From Silanimonas sp. (GTDB lineage: Bacteria > Pseudomonadota > Gammaproteobacteria > Xanthomonadales > Xanthomonadaceae), in assembly GCF_027531545.1 (NCBI RefSeq), contig NZ_JAPZSC010000018.1, positions 281,012-345,011 of the forward strand: a stretch of DNA of 64,000 nt. The letters run 5' to 3'. This document shows positions 9,476-17,363 of the stretch, in pieces. The notes under the pieces were generated by a model. The model worked only from the letters and a program-made list of their open reading frames with translations. It was not told where the DNA came from and did no database searches. Numbering within the stretch: position 1 is the first letter of the stretch; every line of letters begins with the position of its first letter. A program made the translations under genes and the position numbers.

Positions 9476-9489
9476 TTGACCTGCGTCAT
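9476..9489. promoter_or_regulatory. FNR/ANR-type box upstream of modA
   Basis: TTGAC-CTGC-GTCAT matches the FNR-family half-site pattern (TTGAY-N4-RTCAA) in 9 of 10 half-site positions. Its centre is 65 bp upstream of the GTG start of modA, consistent with activation of molybdate uptake under low oxygen. Its position also argues that modA starts at 9548 and not at upstream in-frame codons. Confidence 0.65.
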
Positions 9490-9547
9490 AGTCAGAGTCC
9501 GGAGGGGCGACTTACCGTTGCGCCTCACCGGACCTAACGGGATCGCC

Positions 9548-10303
9548 GTGTCCCACCGCCAACGCTTGAAGATCCTGAGCTTTCTGCTCTGCCTGCCCAT
9601 GTCGACGGTGTGCGCCGCCGAACTGACGATTTCGGCGGCGGCCAGCCTAGGGGAAGCTTTCACCGAAATCGCGGAGCGCTTCGAGGCCGCCCACCCCGGA
9701 CACGAGATCCGCCTGAATATCGGGGGATCAGGCGCCCTGTTGCAGCAGATCAGGGCAGGAGCGCCAGTGGATGTCTTCGCCGCCGCAGACAGCGAAACGA
9801 TGGACCGGGCCGCTGCGGACGGATTGGTTGACGCCCGCCAGCGGCACGACATAGCTGGCAATGCGCTGGTGGTCGCGGTCCCAGCCGACACCCAGGCCAT
9901 TCCCGCCAGCCTGACGGCGCTGGCGGAGCCGACCGTCCGCCGCATCGCGATCGGCCAGCCGGACGCGGTGCCGGCAGGGCGCTATGCCCGCGAAGCGCTT
10001 CAGACCGCCCGGCTTTGGGAAGCCCTTGCTCCCCGCCTTGTCCCTGCACAAAACGTGCGGCAGGCTTTGGACTACGTCGCCCGTGGCGAAGTCGACGCCG
10101 CCTTTGTCTATGCCACGGATCTCCCCTTGCAACCGGGACGTGTGAAGCTCGCCTTCACCGTTCGCGTGAAGACGCCGATTCGCTACCCGATCGCGCCCGT
10201 GGCGGACAGCCGCGAGCCAGGGGCGGCCCGCGCCTTTGTGGAATTCGTGCGATCCGCCGAGGGCCAAGCCATCCTGCGGCGCCACGGATTCCTCCCGCCG
10301 TGA
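9548..10303 (+). CDS. modA: Molybdate ABC transporter, periplasmic binding protein
   Basis: A 251-residue ModA that captures molybdate in the periplasm and delivers it to ModB. The GTG at 9548 is chosen because it gives a proper signal peptide (LKILSFLLCLPMSTVCA) ending just before AELTISAAASLGEAF, the classic start of mature ModA. Ligand-contact regions NIGGSGALLQQI and GAPVDVFAAADSETM are intact. It is the first gene of modABC and has an FNR-type box about 65 bp upstream, which fits supply of molybdenum for nitrate reductase. Confidence 0.93.
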   Translation: MSHRQRLKILSFLLCLPMSTVCAAELTISAAASLGEAFTEIAERFEAAHPGHEIRLNIGGSGALLQQIRAGAPVDVFAAADSETMDRAAADGLVDARQRHDIAGNALVVAVPADTQAIPASLTALAEPTVRRIAIGQPDAVPAGRYAREALQTARLWEALAPRLVPAQNVRQALDYVARGEVDAAFVYATDLPLQPGRVKLAFTVRVKTPIRYPIAPVADSREPGAARAFVEFVRSAEGQAILRRHGFLPP

Positions 10304-10313
10304 ACGGTGCTCG

Positions 10314-10997
10314 ATGAACGAGTTCGCTGCCGCATGGCCGGCCCTCGCGCTATCGCTCAAGGTTTCGCTCTGGGCCAGCGGCATCACCCTCGTGCTGGGG
10401 ACGGCTCTGGGCTACCTCCTTGCGCGCGGTCGCTTCCCGGGCCGCGAACTGCTGGACACCCTGCTGACCCTCCCGATGGTGCTGCCCCCCACCGTTCTCG
10501 GCTACTACCTGCTGGTGCTGATTTCGCGCCGAAGCGCGCTGGGTGGCTGGCTCGATGCGGCCTTCGATGTGCAGTTGGTCTTCACTTGGCAGGCCGCAGT
10601 GATTGCCGCGACCGTGGTTACGCTCCCACTGGTCTTCAAGCCCGCGCGAACCGCGTTCGAGGGCGTGGACCATCGGGTGGAGGCGGCTGCACGAACGCTC
10701 GGATTGCCGGACTGGGCCGTGTTTCTGCGCGTGACACTCCCCCTGGCTTGGCCGGCGATCCTCGCTGGATTGCTGCTCGCGTTCGCCCGGGCCATGGGGG
10801 AGTTCGGCGCCACCCTGATGGTGGCCGGTAGCATCCCCGGTCAGACCCAGACCCTCTCGGCAGCCATCTACGAGGCGGTTCAGGCCGGACAGGATGGGCG
10901 CGCCCTGTTCCTCGTCGTGGTCATGACGGTGGTGTGCTTGGCGGTGCTGCTCGCCGCAGGACGACTTCGTGCGAACACCTCGAGGGGGAAGGCGTGA
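10314..10997 (+). CDS. modB: Molybdate ABC transporter, permease
   Basis: A 227-residue inner-membrane permease of the molybdate ABC transporter. Start ATG at 10314 follows the modA stop by 10 bp. About five to six hydrophobic segments are visible, and the cytoplasmic coupling motif EAARTLGLPDWAVFLRVTLP is followed by AFARAMGEFGATLMVAG, the EAA-loop region typical of ModB. The stop overlaps the GTG of modC. It works with ModA and ModC to import molybdate for the cofactor genes downstream. Confidence 0.94.
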   Translation: MNEFAAAWPALALSLKVSLWASGITLVLGTALGYLLARGRFPGRELLDTLLTLPMVLPPTVLGYYLLVLISRRSALGGWLDAAFDVQLVFTWQAAVIAATVVTLPLVFKPARTAFEGVDHRVEAAARTLGLPDWAVFLRVTLPLAWPAILAGLLLAFARAMGEFGATLMVAGSIPGQTQTLSAAIYEAVQAGQDGRALFLVVVMTVVCLAVLLAAGRLRANTSRGKA

Positions 10998-11707
10998 TCG
11001 ACACGGCACCAAGGATCGACGTCGCACTCCGTGCCAGCTTGCAGGCCGGCTCGCGTCGCTTCCGACTCGACGTATCGTTTCAGAGTGCTGCCACTCGGCT
11101 CGTCATCTTCGGGCCCTCCGGTTCCGGAAAGACCCTGCTTCTGCAGGCCATCGCAGGCGTAGTGCGCCCGGATAGCGGCCACGTGCGTCTGGGCGGCAGG
11201 ACGCTCTTCGATTCAACGGCCGGCCTCGACGTGCCGCCTCGGGACCGGCGGCTGGGCGTGGTGTTCCAAGACTACGCGCTGTTTCCACACCTCAACGTGC
11301 GGCAAAACGTCAGCTTTGGACTCTCCACAGGCCCTTTGAACCCGACCCGTCACCAACGTGATGCCCGGGTGGAAGACTGGCTTCAGCGTTTGGACCTCAC
11401 CGCCAGCGCGCACCAGTTCCCGCATCAGCTGTCGGGTGGCCAGAAGCAACGGACCGCCGTGGCCCGTGCCCTCGTCCGAGCACCGGACGCCCTCCTGCTG
11501 GACGAGCCTTTCGCGGCTCTCGACCACGGATTACGACGCGAACTCCGCGGCGAGTTGGATGCGTTGCAGCGCCGGCTCGACATTCCCATGCTGCTGGTCA
11601 CCCACGATCCCGAGGACGTCGAGGCACTCGGCGCCGCCACGGTCCAACTGGCTGGTTGCGCGGCCGAGGGCCGGCCTTCACACGAGCGTAGAGGTGGAAA
11701 GGAATAG
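10994..11707 (+). CDS. modC: Molybdate ABC transporter, ATP-binding protein (short form)
   Basis: A 237-residue ATPase with Walker A (GPSGSGKT), Q-loop (GVVFQDYALFPH), signature LSGGQKQR, Walker B (LLLDEPFAALD) and H-loop (VTHDP). The GTG start at 10994 overlaps the modB TGA (GTGA). Canonical ModC is about 350 residues with a C-terminal TOBE/Mop domain; this protein stops soon after the H-loop and lacks it. It therefore has no built-in molybdate-binding regulatory domain. Two Mop-type domains are instead present in the ModE encoded 0.9 kb downstream. Confidence 0.92.
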   Translation: MIDTAPRIDVALRASLQAGSRRFRLDVSFQSAATRLVIFGPSGSGKTLLLQAIAGVVRPDSGHVRLGGRTLFDSTAGLDVPPRDRRLGVVFQDYALFPHLNVRQNVSFGLSTGPLNPTRHQRDARVEDWLQRLDLTASAHQFPHQLSGGQKQRTAVARALVRAPDALLLDEPFAALDHGLRRELRGELDALQRRLDIPMLLVTHDPEDVEALGAATVQLAGCAAEGRPSHERRGGKE

Positions 11708-11712
11708 CGCTG

Positions 11713-12507
11713 TTGCGCAAGGTTGGGCGCCACGCCAAGCCTTCGCCCCATCGGATGGAACCGCGCCTCTTCCAGACCCTGCTCGAGCAGCGCGCTTGTT
11801 CGGATTGCGTGCTCAAGCCGATGTGCAGGCCCGCCATCGTCAGGCCCGACGACGTAGAGCGGATGTCGGACCACGTGCTCCCCCGGCGATCATTGAGCGC
11901 TGGTGAGCGGCTTTACGAGCAGGGCCAGAGGGTCCGGTCTCTGTTCGTTTCTCAGGCTGGCGTCTTCAAAACGGAAACGTTGGCGGCGGATGGGAGGTTG
12001 CAGGTCCTCGGTTTCCACTTCCCTGGCGAACTCATGGGATTGGAAGCGATTGCAGGGATGCACTTTCGTGCGGATGCCTTTGCGATGGAGCCCGCCATCA
12101 TTTGCGAGATCCCGCTGTCGGCACTGGAAACGGCGGCCAGCCGACAGCCGGAGTTCCAGCACCACCTCCTGCAAGCGGCAGGCTCCTGCCTGGCTGATCA
12201 ACAGGAACATGTCGAGCTCCTCGCCATGCGACAGGCCGACGAGCGCGTCGCGCTGTTTCTGGTCGGCCTTCTTCAGCGCGCCGAACGGATCTCTGGAAAG
12301 GAAGAGGCGTCGATCCATCTGGCGATGGGCAGAACCGATCTCGCGAGCTACCTGTGCCTTACCATCGAAACCGTCAGTCGCACCTTCTCCTCGTTGCGCG
12401 ATGCAGGAATCCTCGGCGTTCAAGGGCGGCACCTGACGGTTCTCGACCGCCAACGCCTGATTGCGATGTCGGGAAGCGAGGGTGCGAAGAGCACGCGACG
12501 CGCATGA
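11713..12507 (+). CDS. CRP/FNR-family regulator with three N-terminal cysteines
   Basis: A 264-residue CRP/FNR regulator. The TTG at 11713 has a strong AAAGGA site overlapping the modC stop; an ATG at 11755 is the alternative. The N-terminus has C29, C32 and C38 in the FNR spacing Cx2Cx5C. The residue aligned with the fourth FNR cluster ligand is Ala121, not Cys. A cyclic-nucleotide-type sensor domain follows, then the HTH with recognition segment LTIETVSRTFSSLRDAG, which keeps the E, S and R residues that read TTGAY half-sites. It could be a non-canonical Fe-S sensor or a DNR-like NO sensor. It lies at the end of modABC and just before modE, and a second FNR homologue is encoded at 41704. 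Confidence 0.88.
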   Translation: MRKVGRHAKPSPHRMEPRLFQTLLEQRACSDCVLKPMCRPAIVRPDDVERMSDHVLPRRSLSAGERLYEQGQRVRSLFVSQAGVFKTETLAADGRLQVLGFHFPGELMGLEAIAGMHFRADAFAMEPAIICEIPLSALETAASRQPEFQHHLLQAAGSCLADQQEHVELLAMRQADERVALFLVGLLQRAERISGKEEASIHLAMGRTDLASYLCLTIETVSRTFSSLRDAGILGVQGRHLTVLDRQRLIAMSGSEGAKSTRRA

Positions 12508-12516
12508 GCAGCCCTC

Positions 12517-12530
12517 TTGACCCACATCAT
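12517..12530. promoter_or_regulatory. FNR/ANR-type box upstream of modE
   Basis: TTGAC-CCAC-ATCAT lies between the FNR-like gene and modE, centred 59 bp before the modE ATG. It matches the TTGAY-N4-RTCAA pattern except at the last base. Confidence 0.6.
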
Positions 12531-12582
12531 TTCCGAAGTGGCGGCTGACGCCTAGCGTTGCGCGCAGGCTTCTGGAATTCCA

Positions 12583-13395
12583 ATGACCATCATGACGCGG
12601 CCGTTCTCGCTTCGAGGAGCGCTCTGGATAAGCGCGGGCGAGGACATGGTGGCCGACCGCCAACGGATCGAGCTTCTTTTGAAGATCGATGAGCTGGGCT
12701 CGATCTCACGCGCCGCGAAGATGATGGGCTGGGGCTACAAGTCCGCATGGGACGCCGTGGAGACCATGAACGTCTTGGCGGGCTCTCCACTGGTCGCGAA
12801 AGCCGTCGGAGGACGCGGCGGTGGCGGCACGCGGCTCACTGATCAAGGCCACGGACTGGTCAAGGCGTTTCGTCTGATCGAGCGCGAGCATCGGCGTTTC
12901 ATCGAAACCCTCGATCGGGATGCCGCAGGCATCGCCGACGAAGCACTGCTCTCTCGAAGGACTTCCATGAAGACCAGCGCCAGAAACCAGCTTCCCGGGC
13001 GTGTTCTGGCCGTTGTCGAGGGCGCCCTTGAGGACGAAATCGAGATCGATATCGGCGGCCAACAGCGAGTCGTCGCCACGATCACCCGCAGCAGCCGAGA
13101 AGCACTTGGCCTCGGGATCGGTGCGGAGGTATTTGCCCTCGTCAAGGCATCGTCGATCATCCTGGCGTCCGCGGACGCACAGGCGAGGTTCTCGGCGCGT
13201 AACCAGATTACCGGCCCCGTCCGTCGGATCATCACGGGCGCTGTGAGCACGGAGGTTGTCCTCGAGATGCCGAACGGTGGTCACCTTGTCGCCAGCATCA
13301 CGTTGGCGAGCGCGCAAGCCCTCGCGCTGAAGGAAGGCGATGTCGTGACCGCGCTGTTCAAGGCGTCCGCCGTGATCCTTGCGGTAGTCGCCTAA
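12583..13395 (+). CDS. modE: Molybdate-responsive regulator, full-length
   Basis: A 270-residue ModE: N-terminal winged helix-turn-helix (KIDELGSISRAAKMMGWGYKSAWDAVE) followed by two tandem TOBE/Mop molybdate-binding domains starting near residues 132 (SARNQLPGRV) and 204 (SARNQITGPV). The repeated SARNQ-GRV/SARNQ-GPV motif is the Mop signature. ModE with molybdate normally represses modABC and can activate molybdoenzyme genes. Here it is downstream of modABC and an FNR-like gene, and its stop overlaps the convergent channel gene by 3 bp. Confidence 0.92.
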   Translation: MTIMTRPFSLRGALWISAGEDMVADRQRIELLLKIDELGSISRAAKMMGWGYKSAWDAVETMNVLAGSPLVAKAVGGRGGGGTRLTDQGHGLVKAFRLIEREHRRFIETLDRDAAGIADEALLSRRTSMKTSARNQLPGRVLAVVEGALEDEIEIDIGGQQRVVATITRSSREALGLGIGAEVFALVKASSIILASADAQARFSARNQITGPVRRIITGAVSTEVVLEMPNGGHLVASITLASAQALALKEGDVVTALFKASAVILAVVA

Positions 13396-14468
13396 TTCTC
13401 CGGCGCAATGCGAGGACGCCAAGGGCGGCGGCCCAACCGCCGTAGCAAACCCATCATCACCACCACCCAAGCCAGGCTGCCGCCTGCCAAGACCAGCGTC
13501 GAGATCCATCCCAGCGGCTCGAAGTCGGCGGCCAAGCCAAGCCGTGCGCTGGCCACGGCGTACATGCCGAGCGGGAACACCAGACTCCACATGATCGGTT
13601 CATAGCGCAGCGGGCGCCGATTGATCCCGTGCTTCCACACGCCGAACAGCGTGAGCAGGGGAATCCACCACGTCGCCCACGCCCAGATCATCATCGTCAC
13701 GCCATCGACGAAGGGGCGCTGCGCTGCGAGGAAAGGCAGCGGTGTCTCCAGCGCGATCAGCGCCGTGCCGGCATTGGCGGAAATCGCGGCCGCACCCATG
13801 ACCACCCAGAGCAGCGGCCCGACGTCGTCCGGTGCGAGACGCAGGAAGAAGATGCGGTAGCAGAATAGCGTCACGAAGATGCCATAGAGGCACAGCCCGA
13901 GCCCCCACAGCATGTGCACCTCCACCTGCATGTAGCGCCCGTACTCACCGAGCTCAGGCACGAGGCGCGCGCCCAGCACCACCAGCGATTGCGTGCCCAC
14001 GATGGCGATCAGCCAACCGCCGTGCACGATATTCACGTTGTGCTCGTGAGTGAGGAAGGTGAGCACCGCGAAGGCGAGGTAGAGCAGCAGGCACCAGACC
14101 ACGAAGGCGAAAGCCCATAGCCCCATCGCAACCGGCGCCTGCCCGTGACCGAGCGCGATCTGTCCGACCAGCGATGCCGCCGCGACGAGGGTGAAAAAGC
14201 CGAACACCAGGCGCGGATTGGTGAGGTCGTCGCGAACGGCCGACGACGCAAACACGACCCGCGCCAGCGAGAGGGCCATCAGGACGACAAACGCGAAAAG
14301 CGCAAACGCGTCGAGAAATCGTCCCACTTTGGGCAGTGCGTGCAGATGAAAGCCTTGCGCGAGGATGGCGCTTGCCATCACCAGAGCGAAGTTTCCTGGA
14401 TGAAGCGCAGCCAAGCCTTGACGCTGCACTGCGGTGGGTTCGATGGACGGGGATTTAGGGGCAACCAT
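13392..14468 (-). CDS. TehA/SLAC1-like (TDT family) membrane channel
   Basis: A 358-residue inner-membrane protein with about ten hydrophobic helices, of the tellurite-resistance/dicarboxylate transporter (TDT, TehA/SLAC1) family of anion channels. Recognisable features are LHPGNFALVMASAILAQGFH near the N-terminus, WAFAFVVWCLLLYLAF, and the repeated short amphipathic segments of this fold. Bacterial members move small anions or confer tellurite resistance; because it shares an intergenic region with a porin and an FNR-type box, export or import of an anion such as nitrite or nitrate is a reasonable guess. The start at 14468 is chosen because upstream sequence is antisense to the porin gene. 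Confidence 0.75.
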   Translation of the reverse strand: MVAPKSPSIEPTAVQRQGLAALHPGNFALVMASAILAQGFHLHALPKVGRFLDAFALFAFVVLMALSLARVVFASSAVRDDLTNPRLVFGFFTLVAAASLVGQIALGHGQAPVAMGLWAFAFVVWCLLLYLAFAVLTFLTHEHNVNIVHGGWLIAIVGTQSLVVLGARLVPELGEYGRYMQVEVHMLWGLGLCLYGIFVTLFCYRIFFLRLAPDDVGPLLWVVMGAAAISANAGTALIALETPLPFLAAQRPFVDGVTMMIWAWATWWIPLLTLFGVWKHGINRRPLRYEPIMWSLVFPLGMYAVASARLGLAADFEPLGWISTLVLAGGSLAWVVVMMGLLRRLGRRPWRPRIAPEN

Positions 14469-14509
14469 GGTGGAAGTATGGCTCGGCCGCCAGCCAATCA
14501 ACGATCCGC

Positions 14510-14523
14510 TTGATCTGCGGCAA
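14510..14523. promoter_or_regulatory. Weak FNR/ANR-type box between channel and porin genes
   Basis: TTGAT-CTGC-GGCAA has one perfect and one degenerate half-site. It lies in the 93-bp divergent intergenic region, 45 bp from the porin ATG and 48 bp from the channel ATG, so it could serve either gene. Confidence 0.4.
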
Positions 14524-14561
14524 GGCGTTTCCGGAAGCCGTGGCAGGAAGATGCGCACCGA

Positions 14562-15818
14562 ATGAACCCCAAGGAGTCTCTCGTGCATCGCCTCGCCATT
14601 GCCATAGCGCTTGCCCTTCCTCTTGCCTGTTCGGCCGCGATCGCAGCCCAGCCCGGTGTCGCCCCGGTAACGTCTGCGGCCACGCCAGCGCCTCCGAGCG
14701 CAGCGCCAAAGCCTTGGACCGTCAACCTGCGCTACCGCTACGAGGGCGTGGACGACGATGCTTTCGCCCGTGACGCTGATGCCCACACGGCACGCGTGCG
14801 CGCGGGCTACACCTTCGCCTTCGGCGGCGGATGGACGGCGCAGCTGGAAGGCGAGGGCGTTGCCGAGCTCAACGACCGCTTCAACTCCGGCGCCAATGGC
14901 GAGACGGCCTACCCAGCGGTCATCGACGCGCGCGCTGTCGAGATCAACCAGGCTTGGCTCGACTGGCGCAGCACGGCTTTCGGCACCCGAATCGGGCGTC
15001 AGATGATTGTGCTCGACAATGCCCGATTCCTCGGCAACGGGGCATGGCGCCAGAACATGCAGACCTTCGATGCCGTCCAAGCGCAATGGAAGCCCTCGGC
15101 TGCATGGGACGTCCAGGCCTATTATCTCGACGCCGTGCAACGCTCCCCCGGCGACAACGCCCGCGACCGGCTCGCCCGTGAGCGCGACCTCGACGGCCGT
15201 CTGCTGCGCGTGGCGCGCACCTTGCCGGGGGGCAGCGTGGCGGCCTACGGCTACTGGGTGGAGGATCAGGACGTGGCCGCTGCGTCCACCCGCACGCTGG
15301 GACTTCGCTGGTCCAGCGCGTGGGCACTGAACCCGGCGTGGAAGTTCGGGCTCACGCTCGAAGGCGCCACGCAGCAGCCGTGGGCCGACGCCGTTGGCGG
15401 TCGCACCGGCTACGCGCTGGTGGAGCCGCGGCTCGAGCGCGGCCCGCTGGTGTTCAAGGCGGGCTTCGAACGGCTGGGGGCCGGTGACGGCCGGGCGTTC
15501 CAGACACCCCTCGCCACCCTGCACGCTTTCAATGGGTGGGCCGACAAGTTCGCGACGACGCCGATCAACGGCCTCGAAGACCGCTACGTCTCGGCGCAGG
15601 GCGGATTCACGGTGGCCGGCAAGGCCGCGACCTGGCAGGTGATGGGCCACGACTTCCAGTCGGACCGCGGCGCCGATTACGGCACGGAATGGGATGCGTC
15701 GCTCGCCCTCACGCTGCGTCCGGGCCTTGTTGCCTTGGCGAAACTCGCCGACTACCAGAGCGACGGCTTCGCCCGCGACACCCGGAAGCTGTGGCTGCAA
15801 CTGGAATGGGCGCTGTAG
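14562..15818 (+). CDS. Outer-membrane porin, alginate-export/OprD-like barrel
   Basis: A 418-residue beta-barrel with signal peptide (IAIALALPLACSAAIAA) and a short Pro/Ala-rich linker before VNLRYRYEGVDDDAF. The barrel shows alternating strands and motifs of the alginate_exp family: AEINQAWLDWR-like (VEINQAWLDWRSTAFG), RIGRQMIVLDNARFLGNGAWRQN and KLADYQSDGF, ending in LQLEWAL. Family members are anion-selective channels found next to nitrate and NO genes in several denitrifiers. It is divergent from the TehA/SLAC1-like channel and separated by a weak FNR-type box, so the two may form one trans-envelope anion route. Confidence 0.85.
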   Translation: MNPKESLVHRLAIAIALALPLACSAAIAAQPGVAPVTSAATPAPPSAAPKPWTVNLRYRYEGVDDDAFARDADAHTARVRAGYTFAFGGGWTAQLEGEGVAELNDRFNSGANGETAYPAVIDARAVEINQAWLDWRSTAFGTRIGRQMIVLDNARFLGNGAWRQNMQTFDAVQAQWKPSAAWDVQAYYLDAVQRSPGDNARDRLARERDLDGRLLRVARTLPGGSVAAYGYWVEDQDVAAASTRTLGLRWSSAWALNPAWKFGLTLEGATQQPWADAVGGRTGYALVEPRLERGPLVFKAGFERLGAGDGRAFQTPLATLHAFNGWADKFATTPINGLEDRYVSAQGGFTVAGKAATWQVMGHDFQSDRGADYGTEWDASLALTLRPGLVALAKLADYQSDGFARDTRKLWLQLEWAL

Positions 15819-15831
15819 ACCGCGCCTGCTG

Positions 15832-15845
15832 TTGACGCCTGTCAA
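15832..15845. promoter_or_regulatory. FNR/ANR-type box upstream of the hemerythrin gene
   Basis: TTGAC-GCCT-GTCAA is a symmetric FNR/DNR-type site centred 61 bp before the hemerythrin ATG and 14 bp after the porin stop. Confidence 0.7.
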
Positions 15846-15899
15846 TGCGCCTCCACTCGAGCGGGCGCTCAATGGCACCCCTCGACGCGATCACTGGCC

Positions 15900-16382
15900 A
15901 TGCCCATGCGCCTTCTCGGCCTCTCCAATGCCTCATGGCCCGCACGTGCCAAGGCCCGAACGGCGTGCCCGGCGTGGCGCGAGTCTTTCGCCACCGGGCA
16001 CGCCGGCATTGATGAGGACCATCAGCGATTGATCGAGCTGCTCGCCGACAGTTGGCGCGCCTTGGCCGACGATGCATTGCCGAAAGCAGAGGTCCGTCGG
16101 CGAATCGAGGCGCTTGACGCGTTTGCGCGACAACACTTCAGCTTCGAAGAGCAGCTCCTCGCTCATCCGGGCATGGATGCGGGACACCGCGATCGCCATA
16201 TCAAGGGACACCAGCGTTTCCTCGAGACGGTTCAGGGGGTGCTCGACATGGTCGAAAACCTGCCGCCCGACGTCTGTTCCCACTTCATGGATTTCCTCGG
16301 CTCGTGGCTGGTGCACCACATCCGCGAAACGGACAAGGAACTGGCCCGTCAGTGCGTGCTGCTGGGCCTACCTCTCGCATAA
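15900..16382 (+). CDS. Bacteriohemerythrin-type di-iron protein
   Basis: A 160-residue hemerythrin-domain protein that binds O2 or NO at a non-heme di-iron site. The ligand pattern is intact: HAGIDEDHQRLIELL, then FARQHFSFEEQLL (HxxxE), HRDRHIKGHQRF, and HHIRETDKEL (HxxxxD). The N-terminal 35 residues are basic and unlike the core. Its own FNR-type box lies 61 bp upstream. In anaerobic regulons such proteins act as O2 or NO scavengers or sensors, which fits the NnrS gene two genes downstream. The next gene starts 18 bp after its stop. Confidence 0.87.
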   Translation: MPMRLLGLSNASWPARAKARTACPAWRESFATGHAGIDEDHQRLIELLADSWRALADDALPKAEVRRRIEALDAFARQHFSFEEQLLAHPGMDAGHRDRHIKGHQRFLETVQGVLDMVENLPPDVCSHFMDFLGSWLVHHIRETDKELARQCVLLGLPLA

Positions 16383-16399
16383 CCGCCGACCTTGACACC

Positions 16400-17296
16400 A
16401 TGAGCGATCAGGCGGAATCGAGCTCTTGCCCACAGGCGCGTGTCGCGATCATCGGCTCGGCTGGCCGCTACGGCCGCTGGCTCGGTGGCTTCTTCGCGGC
16501 GAATCCCGCACTGGCCGCCGAGGTCCGCGGCTACGACCCCGCTGATACGTCGAGTATGGCGTTGGCAGCGCTCGCGCACTGGGCCGACGTGGTGGTGTTC
16601 AGCGCGCCAGTGGCGACGACCGTCGAGGTGATCGGCCGATTTGCAGCGCTGGCACGTGAGCGCGCGGAACGACAACTTTGGATGGACCTCACCTCGATCA
16701 AGGCCGCCCCGGTGGCGGCGATGCAAGCCTCGGGCGCGGAGGTGCTGGGCCTGCACCCGATGTGCGCACCGCCTGCGCTGCCGCATCTTGCCGGACAGCG
16801 GCTGGTGGTGTGCGAAGAGCGGCTCAAGGTCTGGCGGCCCTGGACAACGGCCTTCCTGACGGCCACCCGCGCCACCCTCGTGCCGCTGGACGCGCGCGAA
16901 CACGACCGCCGCGCCGCGCAGGTGCAGGCACTCGGCCATGCGGCCCATCTGGCCCAACTCACCGTGCTCGCCCGCGGAGGCGCATCGCTCGACGCCCTCG
17001 ACGCCTGCGCGACGCCGACCTTTGGCCTCGACCTCGCGATGGGGATGCGCCTGCTCTCGGGCGATCCCGGGCTGTACGCCGGCCTGCTATCCCTGACCGA
17101 GGAATCGCGGGCCTCGGTGCGGGCCTTGCGCGACGCCTGCGCGTGGCTCGTGGACGCCGTGGAGAGCGCCACCACGTACGACGCCCTCGTGCCGCACATC
17201 GTCTCGCTGCAGCAATGGGCGGGGACGGCGCGCATCACCGGCGGCAATGCCGCCTACCTGCGGGCCGTGGACGGGCTGCGACCGCCGTCGGATTGA
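16400..17296 (+). CDS. Prephenate dehydrogenase-like NAD(P)-dependent enzyme
   Basis: A 298-residue protein with an N-terminal Rossmann fold (VAIIGSAGRYGRWLGGFF) and the TyrA-type arrangement VVVFSAPVATTVEVI, LWMDLTSIKAAPV, and GLHPMCAPP. TyrA converts prephenate to 4-hydroxyphenylpyruvate for tyrosine synthesis. The C-terminal helical dimerisation part is short and diverged, so substrate specificity is uncertain. The ATG at 16400 is preferred to an upstream in-frame start inside the hemerythrin gene. Its position between hemerythrin and nnrS, 18 bp after the former, suggests co-expression under the anaerobic regulator; why an aromatic-pathway enzyme belongs here is unclear. Confidence 0.78.
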   Translation: MSDQAESSSCPQARVAIIGSAGRYGRWLGGFFAANPALAAEVRGYDPADTSSMALAALAHWADVVVFSAPVATTVEVIGRFAALARERAERQLWMDLTSIKAAPVAAMQASGAEVLGLHPMCAPPALPHLAGQRLVVCEERLKVWRPWTTAFLTATRATLVPLDAREHDRRAAQVQALGHAAHLAQLTVLARGGASLDALDACATPTFGLDLAMGMRLLSGDPGLYAGLLSLTEESRASVRALRDACAWLVDAVESATTYDALVPHIVSLQQWAGTARITGGNAAYLRAVDGLRPPSD

Positions 17297-17306
17297 CCCA
17301 CATCAG
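17293..17306. promoter_or_regulatory. FNR/ANR-type box upstream of nnrS
   Basis: TTGAC-CCAC-ATCAG is centred about 64 bp before the nnrS ATG. The TGA of its left half-site is also the stop codon of the TyrA-like gene. Confidence 0.6.
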
Positions 17307-17363
17307 GGCGTGAGCGGCGGCGACGCGCGAGGCTGGCGCCCTCCTCCGCTTGCAGGCCCCGCC

